A stretch of 64,000 bases of DNA from CAZADA01 sp964568975 (lineage in GTDB: Bacteria; Pseudomonadota; Alphaproteobacteria; Caulobacterales; Maricaulaceae), in the NCBI GenBank assembly GCA_964568975.1, contig CAZMSO010000013.1, forward strand, positions 13,259-77,258, in the 5' to 3' direction. Shown one piece after another: positions 45,310 through 54,766 of this stretch (position 1 is the first letter of the stretch; each line of letters opens with the position of its first letter). The translations under genes and the position numbers were made by a program. The notes beneath the pieces are model-generated. The model made no database searches. It had not been told where the DNA came from and saw only the letters and a program-made list of their open reading frames with translations.

Positions 45310-45524
45310 AGCGGACGCGCCAGCACTTGCTCACGCAAGCGCACAAGCGTGATCACAAACACCACCACCGCGAACGCGCCAAGGCTGAGCGCCAGGGCGA
45401 GGCTGCGACGCTTCTGCGCCTGCGCGCGCGCGGTGGTGCGCGGCGTCGCGTCAGAGGTCGCCTCGAACGCCGCCTTGGAGGCCGCTTTGGGGGCGCCGCT
45501 GGTCTCACGCCCAGGCTCGGTCAT
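45306..45524 (-). CDS. Small CoxF-like membrane protein of the oxidase cluster
   Basis: A 72-residue protein: a polar N-terminus, a basic stretch (AQAQKRRSLALALSLG) and one transmembrane helix, ending VTLVRLREQVLARPL. Its ATG overlaps the ctaB stop (ATGA) and its stop overlaps the ctaG start (GTGA), so it is almost certainly translated. Small single-helix proteins of this form sit at this place in other alphaproteobacterial oxidase clusters. Its role is unknown; an assembly factor is likely by context. Confidence 0.8.
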   Translation of the reverse strand: MTEPGRETSGAPKAASKAAFEATSDATPRTTARAQAQKRRSLALALSLGAFAVVVFVITLVRLREQVLARPL

Positions 45525-46540
45525 GGCGCTGTCCCCGCCACATGCTCGCCAATGATCGCCGCAAACACCGCAAACAAATAGAGGATCGAGGCGGCGAACA
45601 AATTGCGCGCCGCCCGATCGCCCCGCGCCACGGCGTAGAGCCGATCCTGGTCCGAGGCGGCCGCCGCCGGCCCACCGGCGCTCGGCGCGCCCTCGCCCGC
45701 GGCCGAGCGCAGCACCCGCCACGCCAACGCCAGCATCAGCGCGCCCCCCGCCCCAGCGACCGCGGCGTAGGTCAGCCCCGCAAAGCCTAGAGCCGCCGGC
45801 GCAACGCCTAAGGGCGCGAGGATGAGCGTGTAGGCGAAAATCTGGCGGCGCGCGGCGGCGGGCCCCTGCGTCACGGGCAGCATGGGCACGCCCGCGGCTT
45901 CGTAATCGCCGGCTTTGTAGAGCGACAGCGCCCAGAAGTGGGGCGGCGTCCACATGAAAATAATCAGCACAAGCAGCAACGGCTCGAGGGACAGCCCGCC
46001 AGCGGCCGCCGCCCACGCCACCGCCGGCGGCAACGCCCCCGCTAAGCCGCCAATCACAATGTTCTGGTCTGTCGCGCGCTTCAACCACCGCGTGTAGACG
46101 AGCGCGTAAAACACAATCGTGAACGCTAAAAGCCCCGCCGCCAGCGCGTTCGACGCCAGTCCTAAGGTCATCACCGACAAGCTCGCCATCACCACGCCCA
46201 AGGTCGCGGCTTCCGTTTGGCTGACGCGCCCAGCGGGCACGGGCCGTGCGCGCGTGCGGCGCATGGTCGCGTCAATGTCGGCGTCATAGGCCATGTTGAG
46301 CGCGCCCGCAGCGCCGGCGCCCGCAGCGATGGCGGCGATGATCACAAGAGCCATCAGCGGATGAGGCGCCGCCGGCGCCGCGACAAGCCCGGCAACGGCG
46401 GTGAAGACGACCAGCGACATCACCCGCGGCTTCATTAGCGCAAGATAGTCGCGCCACTCCGCCGCCGGCGCCGCCTCGCGCCGCGCCGCCGCCCGAGCGT
46501 CTGCAAACGCCGCGGCTGTGACCTGGGACAACTCGCTCAT
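45521..46540 (-). CDS. ctaB: Protoheme IX farnesyltransferase (heme O synthase)
   Basis: A 339-residue UbiA-superfamily membrane protein. LMKPRVMSLVVFTAVAGLV is the heme O synthase start region, and the first Asp-rich motif is NMAYDADIDATMRRTRARPVP. KRATDQNIVIGGLAGALPP and FMWTPPHFWALSLYKAGDYE are further family signatures. It adds the farnesyl tail to heme b for heme a synthesis. It lies 160 bases downstream of ctaD, and the next small gene overlaps its stop. Confidence 0.96.
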   Translation of the reverse strand: MSELSQVTAAAFADARAAARREAAPAAEWRDYLALMKPRVMSLVVFTAVAGLVAAPAAPHPLMALVIIAAIAAGAGAAGALNMAYDADIDATMRRTRARPVPAGRVSQTEAATLGVVMASLSVMTLGLASNALAAGLLAFTIVFYALVYTRWLKRATDQNIVIGGLAGALPPAVAWAAAAGGLSLEPLLLVLIIFMWTPPHFWALSLYKAGDYEAAGVPMLPVTQGPAAARRQIFAYTLILAPLGVAPAALGFAGLTYAAVAGAGGALMLALAWRVLRSAAGEGAPSAGGPAAAASDQDRLYAVARGDRAARNLFAASILYLFAVFAAIIGEHVAGTAP

Positions 46541-46700
46541 GCTGTGGTCTCACCTGTCTCCAAAGGCGTCGCGCCTCGCTTCGCCAGAACGCGCCGCCGC
46601 GTCCCGGCCCCCGCGCCGTCGCCGGCGCAGGCCCTGCGCCCACGCCCAGCGACCCGCGACGACGCCGCGCCCACGCAACGCGCCATCACCAGACTTAGAG

Positions 46701-48350
46701 CTACCGAACGCGCGGCAACTCATTGAATTGGTGGAAGGGCGGCGGCGAGCTCAGCGACCATTCGAAAGTCGTCGCGCCCTCGCCCCACGGATTGGCCACG
46801 GCTTGGCGACGCCGGACAAACGCCTCCACCAACACCACGAGGAAAATCACCACGCCCGCAACGGAAATCCAGTTGCCAAAGGATGACACCGCGTTCCAGA
46901 AGGCGAACCCTTCCGGATAATCGACATAGCGCCGAGGCATGCCCGCCAGGCCGAGAAAGTGTTGCGGGAAGAAAATGATGTTCACCCCGATAAACGTCAC
47001 AAAGAAGTGCGCTTTGCCGAGCAGTTCATTGTATGTCACGCCAAACATCTTCGCGAACCAATAGTAAAAGCCCGCAAAAATCGCAAACACCGCGCCAAGG
47101 GACAGTACGTAGTGGAAGTGCGCCACGACATAGTACGTGTCATGCAATGACTGATCGATCCCGGCGTTCGCCAGCACCACGCCCGTGACGCCGCCCACCG
47201 TGAACAGGAAAATAAAGCCGAGGGCCCACAGCATCGGCGTTTTAAAGTCGATCGACCCACCCCACATGGTCGCAATCCAGGAAAAGATTTTAATCCCGGT
47301 CGGCACCGCAATAATCATGGTCGCGGCGACGAAATACGCCTTGAGGTTCACATTCATCCCCACCGTGTACATGTGATGGGCCCACACAATGAAGCCGATG
47401 AAGCCAATAGCGACCATGGCGTAGGCCATGCCGAGATAGCCAAAGATCGGCTTCCTGCTGAAGGTTGAGACGATGTGAGAGATGATGCCAAAGCCCGGCA
47501 AAATCAGAATATACACTTCCGGGTGGCCGAAGAACCAGAACAAATGCTGATACATCACTGGATCACCGCCACCGCGCGGATCAAAGAACGTCGTCCCGAA
47601 ATTGCGGTCAGTCAGCAGCATAGTAAGCGCGCCCGCAAGCACGGGCAGCGACAACAGCAACAGGAACGCCGTCACCAGCACCGCCCAGGCGAACAGCGGC
47701 ATTTTGTGCATCGTCATGCCCGGGGCGCGCATGTTGAAAATCGTCGTGATGAAGTTGATCGCGCCAAGGATTGAGCTCACGCCAGCCACGTGCAGCGACA
47801 AAATCACCAAGTCGAAGGCCGGTCCTGTGTGCCCGCTGGTCGACAGGGGCGGGTACATCACCCAGCCGCCGCCGAAGCCGTTATAGCTTTGACCGGGTAC
47901 AAACAGCGACAACAGCAACAGCGCGAAGCTCGCGACCAAAAGCCAAAACGAAATGTTGTTCATGCGCGGGAACGCCATGTCCGGCGCGCCAATCATGATG
48001 GGCACGAACCAGTTGCCGAAGCCGCCGATCAACGCCGGCATGACCATGAAAAAGATCATAATCAAGCCGTGATACGTGATCAGCACATTGTAGAAGTGAT
48101 AGGCCGCGTTCTCATCCCCGCCCGTAAAGGCGGTGAGCACGGTCACGCCCGGCTGGGCGAGCTCCATGCGGATCAACCACGACATCGCCCCGCCGATCAG
48201 CCCAGCGATGATCGCGAAGATCAAATAAAGCGTGCCGATGTCTTTGTGGTTCGTGGAGTAGAACCACCGTGTGAAGAAGGACGGAGCGCCGTGATCGTGA
48301 TCTCCGGCCGCCACATGGGCGTCCATTGCGCTGTGCTCAACCGCCGCCAT
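46701..48350 (-). CDS. ctaD: Cytochrome c oxidase subunit I (aa3 type)
   Basis: A 549-residue protein with the heme-copper core: YHGLIMIFFMVMPALIGGFG, WFFGHPEVYILILPGFG (CuB His and the Glu of the D-channel), WAHHMYTVGM and HDTYYVVAHFHYVLSLGA with the heme ligands. It is the A-type catalytic subunit that reduces oxygen and pumps protons. Its ATG overlaps the ctaC stop by one base (TAATG). Confidence 0.98.
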   Translation of the reverse strand: MAAVEHSAMDAHVAAGDHDHGAPSFFTRWFYSTNHKDIGTLYLIFAIIAGLIGGAMSWLIRMELAQPGVTVLTAFTGGDENAAYHFYNVLITYHGLIMIFFMVMPALIGGFGNWFVPIMIGAPDMAFPRMNNISFWLLVASFALLLLSLFVPGQSYNGFGGGWVMYPPLSTSGHTGPAFDLVILSLHVAGVSSILGAINFITTIFNMRAPGMTMHKMPLFAWAVLVTAFLLLLSLPVLAGALTMLLTDRNFGTTFFDPRGGGDPVMYQHLFWFFGHPEVYILILPGFGIISHIVSTFSRKPIFGYLGMAYAMVAIGFIGFIVWAHHMYTVGMNVNLKAYFVAATMIIAVPTGIKIFSWIATMWGGSIDFKTPMLWALGFIFLFTVGGVTGVVLANAGIDQSLHDTYYVVAHFHYVLSLGAVFAIFAGFYYWFAKMFGVTYNELLGKAHFFVTFIGVNIIFFPQHFLGLAGMPRRYVDYPEGFAFWNAVSSFGNWISVAGVVIFLVVLVEAFVRRRQAVANPWGEGATTFEWSLSSPPPFHQFNELPRVR

Positions 48351-49279
48351 TATTGATCCTCCATACGCGCGTCAACACTCAGGGCGGCCACGTTCACTCC
48401 GTCGCCAGCCTCATCCTGATAGGCGCGCAGCACCGCCAAAGCGCCCGCGCCTGCGCCGCCCAGGGGATCGGCCGCCGCCGCCTCCACCCACGCGTCATAA
48501 ACGTTTCGCGGCACCACATGCACTTCAATCGGCATGAAGGCGTGGCGCACGCCGCACAACTCTGAACACTGCCCGTAATACACGCCCGGTTCATCCACAT
48601 GGAACCAAGTTTCGTTCGTGCGGCCGGGGATCGCGTCCATTTTGATCCCGAAGGACGGCATCGCCCAATTGTGGATCACATCCGCCGCCGTCACCAGCAA
48701 GCGCACCGTGGTGTCGGCCGGCGCGACCATCGGGGCGTCGACCGCCAGGCGATAGAGCTCCGGCGTCGTGTCCTGCGCCGGCGCCATGTTGCTGAAATAC
48801 TCATCCAGCCCATCGTCAGGATAGGCGTAGCCCCAATACCATTGGTAGCCGACCGTTTTAATCGTGAGCGCCGGCGCAGGGATCGCCTCGCCCGCGCGCA
48901 CCGTCTCCCCGTCCGGCGTCACATCTTGGAAATACAGCAAGCGGAAGGACGGGATCGCGATTACGAGCAAAATCACCACCGGCACGGCGGTCCAAATCAC
49001 TTCGATCACGGTGTTGTGGGAGAAGGTCGCCGCCTGCGGACGCGAGCGGCGGTTATAAAGAACGATCACGGCCGCCAACAGCCCCAGCACCAAGATCGTG
49101 ATGGCGGTGATGATCGGCAGCACAAAGTTATGAAAGGCGTGGATGTCGGCCATTACGGGGGTCGCGGCCGGCTGGAAGCCGAGCTGACCGTCCACTGGCT
49201 TTGACGCCGACGCGGGAGCGCCCGCGAGCATCGCCGCGCACACGACCGCCAGACACGCACTCCAATTCCAGTTCCGCAT
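48350..49279 (-). CDS. ctaC: Cytochrome c oxidase subunit II
   Basis: A 309-residue protein with a signal peptide (LAVVCAAMLAGAPASA), two transmembrane helices and the CuA domain. The CuA ligands appear in YYGQCSELCGVRHAFMPIEV (CxxxC...H pattern), with VIHNWAMPSFGIKMDAIPGR before it and GYQWYWGYAYP in the aromatic entry site. It accepts electrons from cytochrome c. It is the first gene of the oxidase cluster; the promoter should lie in 49280-49484. Confidence 0.97.
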   Translation of the reverse strand: MRNWNWSACLAVVCAAMLAGAPASASKPVDGQLGFQPAATPVMADIHAFHNFVLPIITAITILVLGLLAAVIVLYNRRSRPQAATFSHNTVIEVIWTAVPVVILLVIAIPSFRLLYFQDVTPDGETVRAGEAIPAPALTIKTVGYQWYWGYAYPDDGLDEYFSNMAPAQDTTPELYRLAVDAPMVAPADTTVRLLVTAADVIHNWAMPSFGIKMDAIPGRTNETWFHVDEPGVYYGQCSELCGVRHAFMPIEVHVVPRNVYDAWVEAAAADPLGGAGAGALAVLRAYQDEAGDGVNVAALSVDARMEDQ

Positions 49280-49484
49280 GCTCTCGCCCTCTTACGCGGG
49301 TGGCCATCACCAGGTCTTAGCGCGACATATAGACGCCGCGACGACCATGGGCAGGGCGCGACCGCCGCTATTTTGTCGCAGGCGCCGACTACGCCCGACC
49401 AAAGTTGCAGGCGCTTTAACAGAGCGCGCCGCCGCACGTCCAGGGCGATGGCGTGTCGCGGCGGCGCGCGCTGTCGGACACGCG

Positions 49485-51242
49485 TTACCCGCGGCCGTGA
49501 GTGAGCGTGCGGACAAAGGGGCTCGCGACGAGCAACGCGACGCCGAGCGCGACAGACGACCCGCCGAGCCAAAAATACACCGCGCTAAAATGCGCCAGCG
49601 CCTCCGCCTGCGTCGCGCCCTCCGGCGACACGGTCAAGCGCGCCACTTGAGCGCCCAACACTTGGGCAGCGGAAATGGCGAAGAACCAAAAGCCCATCAT
49701 AAAACTGACGAGCCGCGGCACGGAGAGCTTCGTCACCGCCGACAGGCCCACAGGCGACAGCATCAGCTCACCCAAGGTGTGGAGCATATACATCAGCGCC
49801 ACCCAGCCGATGGCGATCGGAACCGGGGAGCCGGCCGCGTCCACGCCGCTTCGCGCAATCGCCAGGTTCAGCGCCCAAAAGCCTGCGCCGACCAGAATGA
49901 GCCCGCCGGCGAACTTCACCGCCGAGGACGGCTCGCGGCCGCGGCGACCTAAGAATGTCCACAACAACGTCACCGGGATCGCGAAGACGAGAATGAAGGC
50001 GGGGTTCCAAGCTTGCAGCTGGCCAGCGTTGACGGGTACGCCAAAGAAGGAGTCCGCCACGAAATCGGTCGCAAACACAGTCAAGGACGTGGGCGCTTGT
50101 TCAAACAACGTCCAAAACAGCACCGACGCGACCGTCAAAATGATCAGCGCAATCATGCGATCGCGCTCGACGGCTTCGAGTTTTGCGAGCGTGTAAAACA
50201 CCAAAAGGCCAGACACCGCGACAAAGGCGTATTTTAAAGACTCATTGAGCAACGCCGCGGATTTCAGCATCAAGAACGCCACGACCACCGTCGCGAATCC
50301 CCCAAGGTAGACTAAGTGCTCTCGCGTGATCAGGCCGCCCATGGGCCGCGTCAGCAGGGCGGGATCCGGCGGCTCCGCACGCCCCTCCAGCCATCCCTGC
50401 CCCCACAAAAACACCGCAAGCCCGAGCGCCATGCCAAACGCGGCCAAGCCGAACGCCGGGGCCCAGCCATAGGCGTAGGCGGCGCCCGCGACGGTCACAA
50501 ACGCCAGCAGCGAGCCCGTGTTGATTCCCATGTAATAAATGGTGAAACCCGCGTCGCGGCGGGGATCGTCTTGGTCGTAAAGCGCGCCGACGCAGGTGGA
50601 GATGTTTGGCTTCAAAAAGCCCACGCCGCTGACAATGAACGCCAGCGCCAAAAACAACAGCGTCTCATGCAGCGGCGAGCGCACGACAGTCACGACGCCT
50701 TCCAGCTCCTCCACAGCACCGTCGACGCGCGTAAACGCCACCCGCCGCGCGCCGTCCTCGCCGCCATTGACGGCCTCGATCCGCTCGACATCCAGGCGTT
50801 CGCCCGCGACGACAATCTGACGGAAGCCGGATTCATCACGCCGCTCCGCCCGCACCAGCTCATAAGCCTGGCCCTCGGCGGTGAACACTTCCTGGGCCGG
50901 GCGGCCATGCAAGCCCATGAGGCCATGACCGACGACCAACAAAATCCCACCGAACACCACCGCTTTGCGGAAGCCCAAATAGCGGTCGGCCAAATAGCCT
51001 CCCAGCAACGGCCCCAAATACACCAGCGCCGCATACGCGCCATACAAAGTATAGGCCTCACGTGTCTCAAACAAAAAGTGCCAAGTCAGATAGAGTACGA
51101 GGATACCCCGCATGCCGTAGAACGAAAACCGTTCCCACATCTCTGCAAAAAACAAAATGATGAGGCCGCGCGGGTGGCCCAACACTTGCTTTTCGCCCGC
51201 GCGCGCGGCGCGCGCCTCTGTGTCGCTGACGCTCATGGTCAT
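49485..51242 (-). CDS. POT family proton-coupled peptide transporter
   Basis: A 585-residue, ~14-segment transporter. The POT signatures are EMWERFSFYGMRGILVLYL and FLKPNISTCVGALYDQDDPR followed by DAGFTIYYMGINTGSL. LVFAIPVTLLWTFLG and LGELMLSPVGLSAVTKL complete the C-terminal half. An insertion of ~80 polar residues between early helices (around 50680-50910) is predicted to face outside or inside as one loop. It imports di- and tripeptides. Confidence 0.94.
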   Translation of the reverse strand: MTMSVSDTEARAARAGEKQVLGHPRGLIILFFAEMWERFSFYGMRGILVLYLTWHFLFETREAYTLYGAYAALVYLGPLLGGYLADRYLGFRKAVVFGGILLVVGHGLMGLHGRPAQEVFTAEGQAYELVRAERRDESGFRQIVVAGERLDVERIEAVNGGEDGARRVAFTRVDGAVEELEGVVTVVRSPLHETLLFLALAFIVSGVGFLKPNISTCVGALYDQDDPRRDAGFTIYYMGINTGSLLAFVTVAGAAYAYGWAPAFGLAAFGMALGLAVFLWGQGWLEGRAEPPDPALLTRPMGGLITREHLVYLGGFATVVVAFLMLKSAALLNESLKYAFVAVSGLLVFYTLAKLEAVERDRMIALIILTVASVLFWTLFEQAPTSLTVFATDFVADSFFGVPVNAGQLQAWNPAFILVFAIPVTLLWTFLGRRGREPSSAVKFAGGLILVGAGFWALNLAIARSGVDAAGSPVPIAIGWVALMYMLHTLGELMLSPVGLSAVTKLSVPRLVSFMMGFWFFAISAAQVLGAQVARLTVSPEGATQAEALAHFSAVYFWLGGSSVALGVALLVASPFVRTLTHGRG

Positions 51243-51554
51243 CGGCTTTCGCGAGCTCCCTGGCTGCGGCGGCGCATGCGGCGCACGCGCGGTGGACGGC
51301 GATGCGTCGGTTGAGACTGCGCGACCGACGTCAAGGTGAGCCTAGCCCGCGCGCGCCCGCCGATGAAAGCCCGTCACGCCACACGCCGCTGTGCGCCGCG
51401 CCAATGCCGAGGGCGGACTGCAGGGGGCGCACTGCAGAGGGCGGACTGCAGGGGGCGCACTGCAGTGGGCGGACTGCAGAGGGCGGACCACCGGGGGGCG
51501 GACTTGAACGAGGCGCGGCGCAGGGGCGCGCCATGGCGGGCCATGAAGGCCGCC
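51243..51554. other. Intergenic region containing a 14-bp tandem repeat
   Basis: About 310 bases between the POT gene start and the VirD4-like stop. It holds the tandem array at 51411-51503 described separately; the remainder shows no gene, RNA or terminator I can support. Any POT promoter should lie near its lower-coordinate end. Confidence 0.6.
51411..51503. repeat. 14-bp tandem repeat, about 6.5 copies
   Basis: Units begin at 51411, 51425, 51439, 51453, 51467 and 51481 with a partial one from 51495. The first five read GGGCGGACTGCAGG or GGGCGCACTGCAGA-type variants alternating, giving a 28-bp super-period; the last copies lose CTGCAG. There are no spacers, so this is not a CRISPR array. 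Confidence 0.9.
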
Positions 51555-52940
51555 TCACCGCGCCGCGCGCACCACGGACAAATTGCTGAACAAGGGATTG
51601 GGATCGAACCGGCGCGCGAATACAGAATCGCTCAAATAATCCGGAAGCTGGCAAATCTGCGCGTGCTCGCGCGCGCGCGCCACGACTTGAGCGTCGCGCG
51701 GCAAGGCGCGCAGCGCAAACGCGTCCACGTCGCCGAGCATGTCGGCGATTTCCGTCGCCATGACATGGTTTGTGACGCCAAAGGTTTGAAAGACGGCCGC
51801 GTTGTTGACGATCGTTTGCCAATCATTGGGATAAAGCCGGCGCAGCTGCGACAAGTCTTGAAAGAACGCCCACACTTTCAGCCCATACCCGCGCAGCAGC
51901 GTCATCGCCACGCGCAAATCCTCCATGGGGCCGAGCTGGGCGCACTCATCGACAATCAACAGCGTGTCGCGGGCCGGACGGATCACGCGGCGCATAATCG
52001 TCTTCAACAGCACGCCGATCCACAGCCGCATCAGCGCCCCGTGGGAGCCCAGCTTGTCCGGCGGCAACACGAGATAAACCGTCGCCGGCGCGCCGCTGGC
52101 GATGGCGTCCAAATCAATCGTGGTGCGCGAAAGGGTGCGCCGGGCCGGCTCCGCATTGACGACGTCGGTGTAGCTTTGCGCCGTCGCCAACACGCCCGAG
52201 CGGGTTTGCTCCACCAGCTGCAGGAAGGCCGCGATCTCCGTGCGCGCCAGCCCCTCCAATTCCGCGGCGTCGTCAAGCGCCTTCGCCAAATTGTAGACGA
52301 CGTCGTCATTCTTTAAGAGCTCGCGCACACGCGCGAAATGGCGCTGTTCCGGCGGATCGCACTGGGCCACATAGGCGATGACGCCCGACAAGACCGCCCG
52401 CCCCCAAATGTCCCAAAATGGTTCTTTCAAGCTCGACGCACCGCCTGACAGCATGTGCGCGAGCGCTTGGCACTCACCCTCGAAATCCATGCTTTCAGGC
52501 GTCAGCACGTCCAGCGGATTGAGCTCGTCGGTGTGCTCGCCCGTCAGCTGGAACGGATCGATCACATACACCCGCTGGCCCATCTCGCGGCGGGCGCGGG
52601 CGGTGACGCGGCAATTCTCGCCCTTGGGATCGACCACAATCGCGGGACCCTGATAGCGCAAGAGATTGGGAATAATGGCGCCGCGGCCCTTGCCCGCGCC
52701 CGTGGGCGCCACTGTCAACAAATGTCCCTCGCCATCCACCGTCACGGGATCGCGGGGGCCCTCCGCGCGCTCAGCCGCCTCCGCCCCCGGGGAGGCCGCC
52801 GGATCGCGAAAGCCCACCCGACGCGCCGTGTCGCCCGGCCCGCGCCAGCCCAGCAAAAGATCATCCGCCCCCGAGCGCACCGCCGCCGCGCGTCGCTTTT
52901 GGGGCGACCGGCCATCCCGGCGCCGATTGGTTTCAGCCAC
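51555..52940 (-). CDS. VirD4/TraG-like ATPase without N-terminal membrane domain
   Basis: A 461-residue protein of the type IV coupling-protein family. Walker A is VAPTGAGKGRGAIIPNLLR, followed by VVDPKGENCRVTARARR and Walker B TLLIVDECAQLGPMEDLRVA. The start (RRRDGRSPQKRRAAAVRSGA) is basic and has no transmembrane helix, unlike canonical VirD4. No relaxase, VirB or partition gene is nearby. It may be a soluble relative used for another DNA or protein translocation task; that is inference. Confidence 0.88.
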   Translation of the reverse strand: MAETNRRRDGRSPQKRRAAAVRSGADDLLLGWRGPGDTARRVGFRDPAASPGAEAAERAEGPRDPVTVDGEGHLLTVAPTGAGKGRGAIIPNLLRYQGPAIVVDPKGENCRVTARARREMGQRVYVIDPFQLTGEHTDELNPLDVLTPESMDFEGECQALAHMLSGGASSLKEPFWDIWGRAVLSGVIAYVAQCDPPEQRHFARVRELLKNDDVVYNLAKALDDAAELEGLARTEIAAFLQLVEQTRSGVLATAQSYTDVVNAEPARRTLSRTTIDLDAIASGAPATVYLVLPPDKLGSHGALMRLWIGVLLKTIMRRVIRPARDTLLIVDECAQLGPMEDLRVAMTLLRGYGLKVWAFFQDLSQLRRLYPNDWQTIVNNAAVFQTFGVTNHVMATEIADMLGDVDAFALRALPRDAQVVARAREHAQICQLPDYLSDSVFARRFDPNPLFSNLSVVRAAR

Positions 52941-53216
52941 ACACCCCTCCTTTACGCCGGCGTCGCTGAAACGCTCACACGCCCACGGTTCTCTGGAAGT
53001 ATGCAGAACAAATCATAAACTCACAACCCCGTACCACAGCCGCGTCGCCGCTCAGCCACAACACGTTAACTGTTCGTCAACGATTCGTGGGGCGCGTTTG
53101 CGGCGAGACCATAGGGCATTAGAGCCCGAGGCGCCCGCGCCGGGGCGCTGTCAGGCGGCCGACTGCGCGGTTGCGCCGCATGCCCGCAGTCTGAGTGTCC
53201 GCAACCCGCGCGCGGA

Positions 53217-54590
53217 TCAGTACGCGCACTCTGTAAACGCGCGCGCGATGTCGCCCGCCCATGGGCCTCGCCAGCGCTCGAGCAAGTCCGCGGCCGGCGC
53301 ACGGCCGGTCTCCGCAATGGCGTCGAGATCATCGAGGAAATGGGTTTCGTCATTGCCGTTGACGTTCAGGCGCGCGCGCCGGGCCAAACCGTCGCGCGCC
53401 AAGGCCAACACCCGCCGCGCCACATCTTGCAGGGACCCCGACGGCGTCGGCGCATGGAGACCAAGCATGGGCGCGCTTAACCGCAGCGCCTCGCGCTCAG
53501 CCGCCGTCCACGGCCGCACCAGCTCCCACGCCGCCTCCAGCGACGCCTCGTCATACAACAGACCGACCCACAACGCCGGCAGCGCGCACAAGCGGTTCCA
53601 CGGGCCGCCGTCCGCGCCGCGGGTTTCCAGATACTGCTTGATCCGCGCCTCCGGAAAAAGCGTCGAGAGATGATCCTCCCAATCGCCCATGCACGCCCGC
53701 TCGCCCTCATGGCCAGGCAACCGCCCCTCCATCAAAAGCCGGAAAGGCTGGCCGGCGACATCCTGGAAGCGCCCTTCACGGCGCAGGAAGTACATGGGCG
53801 CGTCCACCGCCCAGCGGGCGTAGCGCTCAAAGCCGAAGCCGTCCTCAAACACGAATGGGAGCGTGCCGGTGCGATCGGGATCTGTGTCTGTCCACACATG
53901 GGCGCGATAGCTCAGCCAGCCCGTCGGGCGACCGTCCAAGAAAGGCGAATTCGCGAACAGCGCCGTCGCTAAGGGCTGCAGCGCCAGCGCCACGCGCAGC
54001 TTCGTGGCCATGTCGGCTTCGCTGTGGAAGTCGAGATTCACTTGCACCGTGCAGGTGCGATGCATCATCTCCAGACCGAGCCTACCGACCCGGGGCATGT
54101 ACCGGCGCATAATCGCATAGCGCGCTTTGGGCGTGCGCGGCATGTCATCAAGCGACCAGGTGGGCGCTGCGCCGAGGCTCAAAAAGCCCGCGCCGATTTC
54201 ATCAGCCACCGTCTTCACTTCGCGCAGATGACCGTTCACCTCCGCGCAGACATCATGCAGCGTCTCCAGGGGCGCGCCAGACAGCTCAAACTGACCGCCG
54301 GGCTCGAGCGCAATCGTGGCGCCGTCGCGCTTGAGGCCGACAAGCTCGCCATCCTCCTCCATCGGCGCCCATTGGAAGCGTTGCAAGCCGCGCAACATGG
54401 CTTGAATGCTCGCTTGCGGCGCCGGCGCGCCGAACGGCAGGGGTGCGTGATCGGCTAAGCGAAAGCCGAATTTCTCGTGCTCTGCGCCAATGCGCCATTG
54501 CGATTTGGGCTTACAGCCGGCTTCAAACCACGCCGTGATTTGATCCAGCGACTCCAGAGGCGTGGCGTCGAACGCGCCGGCGGTGGACAT
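53217..54590 (-). CDS. gshA: Glutamate-cysteine ligase (plant-type GshA)
   Basis: About 457 residues from the ATG at 54590 (GGGGAG seven bases upstream). KPKSQWRIGAEHEKFGF at the start, ALEPGGQFELSGAPLETLHD, MMHRTCTVQVNLDFHSEADM and FLDGRPTGWLSYRAHVWTDT are typical of the proteobacterial/plant class. It makes gamma-glutamylcysteine for glutathione. It stands alone, separated from the VirD4-like start by ~275 bases with no recognised gene. Confidence 0.96.
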   Translation of the reverse strand: MSTAGAFDATPLESLDQITAWFEAGCKPKSQWRIGAEHEKFGFRLADHAPLPFGAPAPQASIQAMLRGLQRFQWAPMEEDGELVGLKRDGATIALEPGGQFELSGAPLETLHDVCAEVNGHLREVKTVADEIGAGFLSLGAAPTWSLDDMPRTPKARYAIMRRYMPRVGRLGLEMMHRTCTVQVNLDFHSEADMATKLRVALALQPLATALFANSPFLDGRPTGWLSYRAHVWTDTDPDRTGTLPFVFEDGFGFERYARWAVDAPMYFLRREGRFQDVAGQPFRLLMEGRLPGHEGERACMGDWEDHLSTLFPEARIKQYLETRGADGGPWNRLCALPALWVGLLYDEASLEAAWELVRPWTAAEREALRLSAPMLGLHAPTPSGSLQDVARRVLALARDGLARRARLNVNGNDETHFLDDLDAIAETGRAPAADLLERWRGPWAGDIARAFTECAY

Positions 54591-54766
54591 GGTGCGGCTC
54601 CCCAAGCGAAACGGCGGCGCGCCAGGCCGCGGGCCGGGACGCAAGCGATGACGGCGCCTCACACGCGCGCCCTTCACCGATATGGGGGTGCGTCGCTCAG
54701 CTCAAGGGCCGGCGCGCCCGGCGAGTCGGTCAGGCGGGCTGGATGGCGCGGCTGGCCGCGCGGACG

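Noticed and set aside
51411..51503. Possible CRISPR array
   Set aside because: The 14-bp units are directly adjacent with no spacers, and no cas gene is present.
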